Positions 31,915-42,400 of a DNA stretch of 64,000 bases are shown here, one piece after another (within the stretch, counting starts at the first letter, position 1; each line of letters opens with the position of its first letter). The notes under the pieces are model-generated. The model was given only the letters and a program-made list of their open reading frames with translations. It was not told the DNA's origin and searched no databases. A program made the position numbers and the translations under genes. The DNA is from Tritrichomonas musculus (Eukaryota; Parabasalia; Tritrichomonadida; Tritrichomonadidae): the NCBI GenBank assembly GCA_039105265.1, contig JAPFFF010000013.1, forward strand, positions 744,001 to 808,000, read 5' to 3'.

Positions 31915-34900
31915 ATGCAAAGCTTGAGTTTGAAACAAGTTCCAAAGGCATTTAAAGAAATGTTGGATCTTATTCAAGACGAAACAATACAGAATATGTA
32001 TTCCAAATTCACTTTTGTTTATTTGGAATCTATTGTAAGTAATAACATAGAAATAGAATCAGCTTGCAACAATAAATTTGATAGGATTTCTGAAAATCAA
32101 ATTTTAAATTATCTATCTTATCATAAATTTATAACATATTTTATTTTGTTTTCAAATGATATAAAAAATATTAATAAAAAACAAAAAGAAACTGTTGGAG
32201 GTATTATGTTCCCAAATATTGAATCGAGTAATATTGTTATCTTTTGTGTTGAAAAAGAATGCTTGATCATCAATTCAATTGAAACATCAAAAGCAAAAGA
32301 GTTAATGAAGGAACTTAAAAACAATCAAATAAGTATTCTTAATATGAATGAAGATTACCAAATTAAAAAAAGCCGAGAAGAAGAAGAGGCAAATGAAGAA
32401 ATAAATAATTTTTGTTCTTTTTTGGCAGTTTCAAAAGAAATTAAAAGCAATTTCTATGTTAAGTTAACAATTCGTCCAATTGCAGGATATATGATCAGAA
32501 GATATTATTATCCAACAGAATATTTCAATGATCAGACATTTTTCTTTTTCGACAAAGCAGATGTTTCATCAAAAGAGCAAAGTTTGAAAAAAGAACTAGC
32601 AAAATCAATAATATGTGATAAATTAAGTGATTTTGACTGTAAAGTCAATTCCAATATAAATAAACGAGCACAACATTATATCTTTAATAAAGATGATTTT
32701 ATTATTTTGCGAGTATTATATTCCAGTAATCAAGCAATTTATTATTTTGTGGTTCATCGTAAAACCCTTTTCGTTTTTGTGATGAAAATATTCAACATTC
32801 CCAATGATTCAATAAAAGATAATAGTAATGAAATAAGATTTTGTGAGAATTATTCTCATAGATGTTTTGTTCCATTTTATGGATTCATTAAAGAAAAAGA
32901 AACAACAATAGGCATCGTATATGAATTTATGTGCAACGGAACTCTCAAATCATATGTGAAAACAAAACAAAACGAAATTACCTATTTATTTTCATTAAAC
33001 ACAATTATTAGAATATTTGAAGGAATCGATTATCTTCACTCGAATTCATTGATTCATCGTGATATAAAGCCATCCAACATTTTACTTGATCATGACAATA
33101 TTCCTTACATATCGGATTTTCCTACTATTCGCCCCATTAATAAAGAAAAAGAAAAGCAATCAGAATACACAGCTGATCTAGGTTCACAACCATATATGTC
33201 ACCAGAACAATATAAAGGTAATCATGATTTGATCTCATATCCAACTGATATTTATTCATTTGGTATGACTATTTATTATATTTGTGAAAAAAAAGAAATG
33301 AACATGAATTTTAATTACAAAAAACAAGAAAATAACACACCAATTATGGATAAATCCACATCAAATCTGCAAAGTATCTTTGAGAAGTGTGTTAAATATG
33401 ATTCATCAAACAGAATAACAACCAAAAAAATATTGAAAATGATCATTAAAGAAGCAATTTCGTTGATTTATAAAGTTGATTCTAATATTTTTAATGATAC
33501 AAATGAAACCCTTCTGTTTATTCTAGAAATGGTGATTATTCTAAAAAATAATTGGAAAGAAGCCCAAAAAAATCAAAAATACATTCAACGTTTGTTATCA
33601 TTGATACTAACTAAAATCAAAAAACAATTGGAAAAAGTTTTCAATAAAATATATTGTGCTTTTTTTCTTTTTAATTATATATATCATACGAAAGATTTTA
33701 ATTTGTTGCATGATATTAAAAACGCTATTCATCAAATAACACTTTTTGCAGATCAAAATAATCCAGAAGCACAATTATTGCTTGGAATAATTTATTATGA
33801 AGGGAAATATGTATCAAGAGATATAAATAAATCAATTCATTATTTAACACTTTCTGCAAATCAAGGTAACCCATATGCACAACAAAAGCTTGGAGACATT
33901 TATTATGAGGGAAAGTGTATTGGACGTGATATAAATAAATCAATTCACTATTTAACACTTTCTGCAAATCAAAATAATTCAAATGCACTATTTATTCTTG
34001 GGAACATTTATTATGAGGGACAGTATATTGGACGTGATATCATCAAATCAATTCATTATTTAACACTCTCAGCAAATCAAAATAATTTATGTGCACAATA
34101 TATTCTTGGCAAAATTTATTATGAAGGGAAATATGTATCAAGAGATATAAATAAATCAATTTATTATTTAACACTTTCTGCAAATCAAGGTAACTCTTAT
34201 GCACAACTAATGCTCGGAGAAATATATTATAAGAGAGATTATATTGAACTTGATATAAATAAATCAATTCACTATTTAACACTTTCTGCAAATCAAAATA
34301 ATTCAGATGCACAATTTATTCTTGGGGAAATTTATTATGAAGGAAAATATATATCTCATGATACTAATAAATCGATTTATTATTTAACACTCTCAGCAAA
34401 TCAAAATAATTCAGATGCACAATTTATTCTTGGGGAAATTTATTATGAAGGGAAATATATATCTCATGATATTAATAAATCGATTTATTACTTAACACTC
34501 TCAGCAAATCAAAATAATTCATGTGCTCAATTTATTCTTGGAATAATTTATCATGAAAATAAATATTTATCACGTGATATTATAAAATCAATTCATTATT
34601 TAACTCAATCAGCAAAGCAAAATCATTCTAAAGCTCAATTCTTTCTATCAAATATCTATATGGAAGATAAATCTGTGCAAAATATCAATGAATCTATAAA
34701 ATTACTTCAATATTCTGCTTATAATAATTATCGTGAAGCACAGTTGATACTTGCTGATTTACTTTTTGAGGGAATTCATTTAAAATATGAAATAGAAAAA
34801 ATAATTCATTTATATAAAGAAGTATCAAGTTTTAATAATCAATATGCTAAAAATAATCTTGGTGTGATTTATAAAAATGGAATAAGTGGTATAAATAAAA

Positions 34901-35415
34901 ATTTATCTTTAGCTAAAAGAATATCTTTAGCTTTAGAATATTTCGAAGAAGCAGTAACAAAAAAAAATGATGCAGTATCAATGTTCAATTTATCAAATTT
35001 GCTATTAAATGAAGAACAAGAAACAAAGGATTATAAAAAAGTTATTGAATTACTCATTGGTTCATCACGTCAAGGTTTAGAAGAATCACTACAATTACTT
35101 GCTTTTATCTTAATTGAAAAACATAAAAATATTTGTTATAATACCATTAAAAATGAACTGAATGCATATGGTCAACAATCAGATGATCTTGTGATCAATT
35201 TGTTTCAAATGTGTAAAATATTCTTGCATGAAAATAAAGAATCATTTCAAAAAATGTATCAGAATATAAGAAAAACAGACTTAATATATATAAAGCATAA
35301 AATATATACTCTAAATGAAGTTGAAAAAGCTCGTTATTCACATGTTCTATCTCAAAAATCCAATTTGAAAGATATTGATGAATATTTTTATGAAGGATTT
35401 GAGTTTCCAATTTGA
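31915..35415 (+). CDS. Kinase-like plus Sel1-repeat protein (copy A)
   Basis: The frame is open from 31801 but without an ATG. The ATG at 31915 is chosen because the paralogue at 39462 begins with the same MQSL..K..PKAFKEML sequence. The roughly 1166-residue protein has an N-terminal region of about 250 residues, then a kinase-like domain (about 260-520). HRDIKPSN at 381-388 is intact and the lysine may be in VMKIF. The glycine loop is not recognisable and DFG reads DFP, so it is probably an atypical or weak kinase. Sel1 repeats run from about 600 to 1060, several differing by only a few bases from their neighbours. The C-terminal 100 residues and the 3' flank are almost identical to copy B. 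It lies 256 bp downstream of AIG1(+) and converges with the collapsed BspA gene. Confidence 0.9.
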   Translation: MQSLSLKQVPKAFKEMLDLIQDETIQNMYSKFTFVYLESIVSNNIEIESACNNKFDRISENQILNYLSYHKFITYFILFSNDIKNINKKQKETVGGIMFPNIESSNIVIFCVEKECLIINSIETSKAKELMKELKNNQISILNMNEDYQIKKSREEEEANEEINNFCSFLAVSKEIKSNFYVKLTIRPIAGYMIRRYYYPTEYFNDQTFFFFDKADVSSKEQSLKKELAKSIICDKLSDFDCKVNSNINKRAQHYIFNKDDFIILRVLYSSNQAIYYFVVHRKTLFVFVMKIFNIPNDSIKDNSNEIRFCENYSHRCFVPFYGFIKEKETTIGIVYEFMCNGTLKSYVKTKQNEITYLFSLNTIIRIFEGIDYLHSNSLIHRDIKPSNILLDHDNIPYISDFPTIRPINKEKEKQSEYTADLGSQPYMSPEQYKGNHDLISYPTDIYSFGMTIYYICEKKEMNMNFNYKKQENNTPIMDKSTSNLQSIFEKCVKYDSSNRITTKKILKMIIKEAISLIYKVDSNIFNDTNETLLFILEMVIILKNNWKEAQKNQKYIQRLLSLILTKIKKQLEKVFNKIYCAFFLFNYIYHTKDFNLLHDIKNAIHQITLFADQNNPEAQLLLGIIYYEGKYVSRDINKSIHYLTLSANQGNPYAQQKLGDIYYEGKCIGRDINKSIHYLTLSANQNNSNALFILGNIYYEGQYIGRDIIKSIHYLTLSANQNNLCAQYILGKIYYEGKYVSRDINKSIYYLTLSANQGNSYAQLMLGEIYYKRDYIELDINKSIHYLTLSANQNNSDAQFILGEIYYEGKYISHDTNKSIYYLTLSANQNNSDAQFILGEIYYEGKYISHDINKSIYYLTLSANQNNSCAQFILGIIYHENKYLSRDIIKSIHYLTQSAKQNHSKAQFFLSNIYMEDKSVQNINESIKLLQYSAYNNYREAQLILADLLFEGIHLKYEIEKIIHLYKEVSSFNNQYAKNNLGVIYKNGISGINKNLSLAKRISLALEYFEEAVTKKNDAVSMFNLSNLLLNEEQETKDYKKVIELLIGSSRQGLEESLQLLAFILIEKHKNICYNTIKNELNAYGQQSDDLVINLFQMCKIFLHENKESFQKMYQNIRKTDLIYIKHKIYTLNEVEKARYSHVLSQKSNLKDIDEYFYEGFEFPI

Positions 35416-35505
35416 AAAATGACAGTTTTCCAGAATTTCTTTTTATCTCAATGTAAAAATTTTTGAAAACAAAAAAAACTATTATTTTCATTTTATTTAA
35501 TATAA

Positions 35506-36412
35506 TTAAGTATTTGTAATATTTGGATTTGATTTGAAGAAAGCATCTTTACCAATGAATGCACAAGAAGGAATTGAAATTTTATTCAATGCCGTGCAAC
35601 CACTAAAAACATATACTTTAGGAGCTGGAATTATGGTTCAATATCTTTACAAAGATCGATTTCTTTCAGATTTACATTTGGTGTTATTGAAGTTGATTTG
35701 CTGGATTCACTTATGTCAACAATTGAATTTGAAGTAGAAATTTCTGGAATTGGTGTCAGTAGTGGGCATTCATTAAAAGCATGCTTTCCAATAGAAGTGA
35801 CAGAAGAAGGAATTAAAATTTGTGTCAGAGATGTGCATCCATAAAAAGCATATTCGCCAATGCTGGTTACTGAAGATGGAATTGTTATTTGTGTTAGAGA
35901 TGAACATCCAGCAAAACTAGAATCCCCAATTGATGTCAGAAAAGAAGGTATTTTAATTTCAGCCAATGATGAACATCCATAAAAAGCTGAATTTTTAATT
36001 GATGTTACAGAAGAAGGTAATGACAAATTTGTCAGTGAGGAGCATCCATATAAATTATTATCTTCAATTGTTGGTATTTTAGAATTCAATTTAACTTCTG
36101 TTAATGAAGAGCATTCTTTAAAAGCATATTGACCAATTGAAGTTACAGAAGATGGAATTGTGATTTATGTCAATGAAGAGCAGTTATAAAAAGCAGAATT
36201 TTCAATCATAGTTACAGATGAAGTAATTGTAATTTCTGCCAGTGAAGAACACTCTTTGAAAGCTGAGCTTCCAATTGAAGTAACCAAAGAATGAATTGTT
36301 ATTTCGACCAATGATGAGCATCCACTAAAAGCTGAATTTCCAACAGAAGTCACAGAAGATGGAATCACGATTTGTGACAACAATGAGCATCCATTAAATT
36401 TCCAATTGATTT
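35506..36412 (-). pseudogene. Collapsed BspA-like LRR gene (copy A)
   Basis: Its minus strand matches separate pieces of the intact gene at 43038-46367: the last 100 bp, a block equivalent to 43955-44440, and parts of 44560-44980. Internal segments are deleted at repeat-to-repeat junctions. In-frame stops are present: a CAA to TAA change near 36162, and a stop after the fragment at about 35631. The N-terminal DUF3447-like half is missing, yet about 36420-36460 still matches sequence upstream of the intact gene's start. Repeats read SSVTSIG..AF.GCSSLT.ITIP. It is a non-functional remnant left by recombination between LRR repeats. Confidence 0.88.
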
Positions 36413-37387
36413 AAAAGTATTGACCAAAAATATTTTTGACATTTTTCTTCAGAAATTTGAAATAAATGTCAGAATTAGAGCGGAAACCAATCAAAAAGAC
36501 TAAATTTCTTCGGTTGTCAGATATTCAAGAGCTACTGGGATAATAAAAAATTCGATATAATTCCTCCATAAAAAAAGGCATTTATTAACTGTAAGATTGA
36601 TTCATTGATATCCTTAAAAGATTCAGAACCTTTTTTCTTGAAAGTTAATTGATTTTTTTTTTAGAATCGTATTTTTTTCTGATTTTCATTATCATTAAAT
36701 TTATTGTTTAGATGACTTATGAAAAGAGAAATGGTCAATTAACATAAATTTAAGTTATTTAAAATTTTTTTATATATTCAATTGTAAATGACAAAATCTT
36801 GACAGGATAAAATTACTTATTTATTTTAGATGCATCAAGCTATTATTGTCTGAATGAATGGTCTCTTCTTCAAACGATTTTTTTTGAAAAAAAAATTATA
36901 ATTTACTTTTTTTTCATAATAGGGCAAAGCTATTAAAAAATCATCTTAGTAATTCATTATCATGGCAATGAATAAAAAACAAAGCCATAAGCAATTTCAT
37001 TATAATTTAACAGCTTTAGAAAATCTCTCTCAATTTTTAAGCTCATTTTGCTCAAGATTAGAAAGAAGAATTCGTGCTAAATTGGGTAATTAAAATACTT
37101 ATATTATCAAGATCATATAGGTATAAAATCTAACCAAAATTCAGGTAAATTAATTTTTTATCTACTTCTTAATTATAACATATTTTGGAATGTCTGAAGT
37201 ATTGATTTCTATTTTACTATAAATTTTGATTTCTATTTTTTCCAAATTAAAAACATCTTTTTAATAAAGAAAATTTCTTTTCATCTTAACTTAGGTTCGA
37301 TTTCATAATGAGATATTTTTTGATTTTTTTCCCCTAGACAACAAGTATGTTAAAAATGTTGGTGATTTTAAATAAAAATCTATTATT
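36413..37387. other. Spacer between the duplicated blocks
   Basis: The first 50 bp match the upstream region of the BspA gene at 46390-46440. The rest, about 0.9 kb, has no coding frame, no recognised element ends, and may hold the duplication junction. Confidence 0.45.
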
Positions 37388-38851
37388 TTAACATAAAAGG
37401 CACGCACTCATAGATTTTTCCATAATATATTGTGGTTCCCTATTTTCCAATTTTAACAATTTGTTTTCTTGATCTTCAATCTTCTTTTTCAATTGGTTGA
37501 TTTCAAAAATATAATTTTTTATTTCTAATTCATTAATGGCGTTTTTGTTACCAAGTTCTTCATTTACATCAGATATTATTTTTTTTTTCTCTGTAGAATC
37601 TTTTTTGAATTGCTGTGCGTTATCAATATTTTCTCTTGTTTTTCTTTCATTTACTAGCTGAATTTCATTATTTTGTTTGTCTTTTCCAATTTCTTCATTT
37701 TGTGCCAATTCCAATTGTTCGTCAAGTTCTCTAATAGCTGAAAGAGTAAATAATTGAAAAGTTTCTCTGAGATGTGATGTTTCTTTATCAAATCCGCATA
37801 TTCTATTGATGAATGAATCCAAAATATCAATACTTTCTAAATCACGGAAGTACTTGCTATATTTTTGACAATCAGGGACAAATTTTTGAAAAGCTTCATA
37901 AAATTTATTTGCCTTGTTGATGTTTTGTTCTAATAATTGATTCATGCTGTTCAACCAAAAATTAAGACTATTTGATTGATCGATTTTTCTGATTTCACCA
38001 TCAATTTCAGAGAAGAGATTTTTAACAATATTGGCGGTTTCATTGAAATGTTCACTTTTAATGTCTTTTAATTCATTTAAACATTCATTACTTACAGGAA
38101 TTTGATATTTTGGATTGGATGCGAATTTTGTTTGAAGGAAATCTGTTAATCTTTGATGATCAATAAAATTGTATTGTTTGCCAATGTTTTCTTTCAATGC
38201 CCTTGGGAATGTAAATACTTGATCACTAAATATCTTAAAGTAATCACACCATTTTTTTAGCTCAACGCAAGCCCTTGCCTCCATAGTTGTGAAATGATCT
38301 GTACCTGTAATATTTTCATCACCTTTTGTTATTACAATTCCAATTATTGTTTTTATGATATCTAAATCTGGAAACATTTTCTTTAATCTTTGAATTGCTT
38401 CTAACACTCCTTTTCCTCTCCTAGTATTGAATTCGCCATATGGTATGACAAGCAATATTTTAACTTTTATATCATATTCATCTGAATTTAATAAATAATC
38501 CAATGCAAATGCATTGATCATTTCTTCTTCAATTCCTCTTAGAACATCAAATCCAGGAAAATCGCAATATAATAACTTATTTTCATGATCAGGATAAACT
38601 AATGGTTTTTCGGAACCAACTTTAATGCCTGAAAAAATACCTTTACCAGCTAGAGTAGCTTGTTTTCCACCATCTTCTTTTATTGTTAGAACATCTTTTG
38701 AGAGACAACATGTTAATGAACTTTTTCCTGAATCAGCCAAGCCTATAATAAGAACTCTAATGTAGTTTTTACAAGGTTCAATCAAGTTTTTTATCTCGTT
38801 TTGATATTGTTTTATTTTAAAATCCATTGATTTCACTTTATCTGCGTTCAT
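37388..38851 (-). CDS. AIG1/GIMAP-type GTPase, shorter coiled coil, CaaX-like end (copy B)
   Basis: 487 residues, starting with MNADKVKSMDFKIKQYQ, which parallels the copy A start at 29694. G1 is GLADSGKS at 37-44, G3 is DFPGFDVLRG and G4 is TKGDEN. The G domain and helical middle align with copy A throughout. The coiled coil is about 90 residues shorter, consistent with an internal deletion. It ends in ACLLC, again a CaaX-like box. An Inr-like TTTCATTC lies upstream behind a T run. The divergent plus-strand partner is reduced to a remnant, so this GTPase has lost its paired gene. Confidence 0.92.
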   Translation of the reverse strand: MNADKVKSMDFKIKQYQNEIKNLIEPCKNYIRVLIIGLADSGKSSLTCCLSKDVLTIKEDGGKQATLAGKGIFSGIKVGSEKPLVYPDHENKLLYCDFPGFDVLRGIEEEMINAFALDYLLNSDEYDIKVKILLVIPYGEFNTRRGKGVLEAIQRLKKMFPDLDIIKTIIGIVITKGDENITGTDHFTTMEARACVELKKWCDYFKIFSDQVFTFPRALKENIGKQYNFIDHQRLTDFLQTKFASNPKYQIPVSNECLNELKDIKSEHFNETANIVKNLFSEIDGEIRKIDQSNSLNFWLNSMNQLLEQNINKANKFYEAFQKFVPDCQKYSKYFRDLESIDILDSFINRICGFDKETSHLRETFQLFTLSAIRELDEQLELAQNEEIGKDKQNNEIQLVNERKTRENIDNAQQFKKDSTEKKKIISDVNEELGNKNAINELEIKNYIFEINQLKKKIEDQENKLLKLENREPQYIMEKSMSACLLC

Positions 38852-38978
38852 TTATAAAAAAAAAAAAAAAAGCTATTGAATGAAACGATTGAAAGAAAAC
38901 TAAAGTTTTCAAAGTCACTTTCACATTTGAAAGATAAAAAATATCCTTTTAAAAAAAAAAAAAAAAAAATACAAAAGA

Positions 38979-39248
38979 TCAGATGGATCAAAAAACAGTT
39001 GATTTTGAAGAAGATCCAAAAAAATATGAAGAAAGTTGGAGAAGAAATATATCCCAAATATTATAGAACAGATTGAAAAAATGAAATTTTTTTTATAAAA
39101 TAGATTAAAAGCTTTTTATCATAATGAGTACAAGGAATTTCTAGATATTTTAATCCAAAAAGTTGGAAAACATGCAAACCTTATAAATAATTTGTATAAA
39201 AGATCGTTTGTTATTGTCATAAGTGGAAGAAGATTCGTCCTTGCATAA
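38979..39248 (+). pseudogene. Remnant of plus-strand AIG1 gene (copy B)
   Basis: gatggatcaaaaaacagttg at 38983 and the next 60 bases match the coiled-coil part of the AIG1 gene at about 31165-31230. From about 39070 to 39248 the sequence matches 31470-31658, including the phrase attttaatccaaaaagttg and the C-terminal region. The G domain is absent, about 240 bp of coiled coil are deleted, and several stops are present. It occupies the same relative position as the intact gene in copy A. Confidence 0.82.
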
Positions 39249-39461
39249 TTTTTGCTTATAATATGAATTTATAGATTACTTTTGGTTTAAATATATGATT
39301 ATGTTTTTAATTTGTATATTTGGAAATTTTTCAAAAAATTATTGGAATGAAATATCTATGCAGTTTTAATTAATTGAACTGAAAAATGATTCTAAAATGA
39401 TCTTTTAATTGAATTTTAAGAATTTGAATAAAATTTATATAGAAGGGATTATTTTATTAAA

Positions 39462-42400
39462 ATGCAGAGCTTATGTTTAAAGGACTTACCAAAGGCATTC
39501 AAAGAGATGCTGAATTTGATTAAAGACGAAACAATACAAAAGTTATATTCTAAATTCAAATTTATTTATTTGGAATCAAAATTAAATAACAAAGAAAATG
39601 TATCAACTGACAAGAATGTTGAATTTGAAACAATTTCTGAAAAACAAATTTTATGTTATCTATCTCTTCATAAATTTATAACCTATTTTATTTCATTTGC
39701 AAATGAAACAAAAAATGTCAATAAAAAAACAAATGAAATAGATGGAAATATTATATTATCAAATATTAAATCCAATAATTTTTTAATCTTTTGTGTTGAA
39801 AGCGAATGTCTAATTATAAATCAAATTGATACATCAAAAATCAACGCTTTTATCCAAAAACTTAAAAAAAATTCAATAAGTATTATTAACTTGAATGAAG
39901 ACTGTCAAATTAAAAAAGACGATGAAGAAGCAGATGAAATTACAGAAGTAAATAGTTTTTGTTCATTTCCAAGAATTTCAAAAGAAATTAACAAAAACCC
40001 ATTTGTTCAAATTACAATTCGACCAATTGCAGGATTTATGATCAGAAGATATTTTTATCCAACCAAATATTTCAATGATCCAACATTTTTCTTTTTTGAT
40101 AAAGCAGATATATCAAGAAAAGAAATATTTTTAAAAAATGAAATAGCAAAATCATTATTATGCAAAAAGCTAGATGATTTGGTTAACAAAATCAATTCCA
40201 GTAAAATTAATCAAGTTAAACATGCTGTTTTTAATGAAGATGATTTTATTATTTTGAGAACAATATATGTCAGTTATCAAGCAATTTATTATTTTGTAAT
40301 TCACCTTAAAACCCTTTTCGTTTTTATGATGAAGAAATTAAACAATCCTAATGATTCAATAAAAGATAATAGTAATGAAATAAGTTTTTGTGAGAATTAT
40401 TCTCATAGATGTCTTGTTCCATTTTATGGATTCATTAAAAAAAAAGAAAAAACGATAGGCATGATATATGAATACATGTGCAATGGATCACTTAAATCAT
40501 ATGTAAAATCACAAGAGAATCAAATGAGTGATTTATTTATATTAACATCAATTATTCGAATATTTGAAGGTGTTGATTATCTTCACTCGAATTCATTGAT
40601 TCATCGTGATATAAAGCCATCAAATATTCTGCTTGATCATGATAATATTCCATATATATCTGATTTTCCTACGATTCGCCCCATTATTAAAGAAGAAAAA
40701 AAAACATCAGAATACACATTGGATCTTGGATCCCTGCCATATATGTCACCAGAACAGTATCAAGGAAATAGTGAATTGATTTCTTATCCAACAGATATTT
40801 ATTCATTTGGAGTGATGATTTATTTTATTTGTGAAAGGAAAGAAATAAATTCGGACTTCAATTACATTATAAAAGAAAACATCATTCCATCATTGAATAA
40901 AACAACAATAAATCTTCAAGACATATTCGAAATGTGTGTTAAATATGATCCATCAGAAAGAATAACAGACAAAAATTTATTGAGAATGATCATTAACAAA
41001 GCTAATTCATTTTTTTTGGAAACCAATTCTAATGTTTTCAATCACTTAGACGAAATACTCCAATTTATTTTAGAAATTTTTATCATCAAAAGAAATTATT
41101 CAAAAGAAACCAATATAATTACACAAAATATTATTAATTCTCAATCAATAATATCAAATAAATTCAAAAATGATTTAGAAAAAAAAATATATAATACTAA
41201 TTGGTCTTTTTGGTTTTGTATTGGTATGTATCATTATAAAAATAAGAATTCATCTTATAATATAAAAAAAGCAATTCATTATTTAACATTATCAGCAAAT
41301 CAAAATAATTCAATTGCTCAATTTATTCTTGGTAATTTATATTATTTTAATGAAGGTCTACCTCATGATATTAACAAATCAATTTATTTTTTAACTCTTT
41401 TGGCTAATCAAAATAATTCATACGCACAATTTATGCTCGGTACAATTTATTATAACGAACGATATGAATCACATAATATCAATAAATCAATTTATTACTT
41501 AACACTCTCTGCAAATCAAAATGATCCTAATGCTCAATGTATGCTTGGCAAAATTTATTTTAAAAGCAAGTATGTATCAAGCGATATTAAAAAATCAATT
41601 CATTATTTAACACTCTCGGCCAATCAAAATAATCCTGAAGCAATTTTTTTACTTGGATATATTTATTATACTGATGAATATGTACCTCATGATATCAATA
41701 AATCAATTTATTATTTAACACTCTCTGCAAATCACAATAATTCAAATGCACAATTTATTCTTGGTAATTTATATTATTTAGGTATATTTGAAACTCGTGA
41801 TATCATCAGATCAATTCATTATTTATCTATTTCAGCAAATTTAAATAATCAATATGCACAATTTATGCTCGGTAAAATTTATTACGAAGGAAACTATGTA
41901 TCACGTGATATTAAAAAATCAATCAATTATTTATCACTTTCAGCATTTCAAAATAATTCAAGTGCTCAACTAATGCTTAGTGAAATTTACTATGAAGGCA
42001 AATATGTATTGCGTGACATTAACAAATCAATTCATTATTTAACACTTTCAGCCAATTCGAATGATCCAATTGCACAACTTATGCTTGGTGTAATATTTTA
42101 TGAAGATAAATATGTATCACGTGATATTAAAAAATCAATTCATTATTTAACTCAATCAGCAAGTCAAAATCAATCTTTTGCACAATTCCTTCTATCAAAT
42201 ATCTATATGGAAGATAAATCTGTGCAAAATATCACTAAATCTATAAAATATCTTCAAAATTCTGCTTATAATAAATGTCGTGAAGCCCAATTGATACTTG
42301 CTGATTTACTTTTTGAGGGAATTCATTTAAAACATGAAATAGAAAAAATAATTCATTTATATAAAGAAGCATCATGTTTTAATAATCAATATGCTAAAAA

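Noticed and set aside
33725-34312. Minus-strand frames opposite the Sel1 arrays (also 16239, 17307, 25442)
   Set aside because: These are antisense or alternate-frame shadows of the near-identical Sel1 units.
38848-39076. Frames over the poly-A/T runs between copy B GTPase and kinase
   Set aside because: They arise from homopolymer runs; the only real homology here is the AIG1 remnant starting near 38979.
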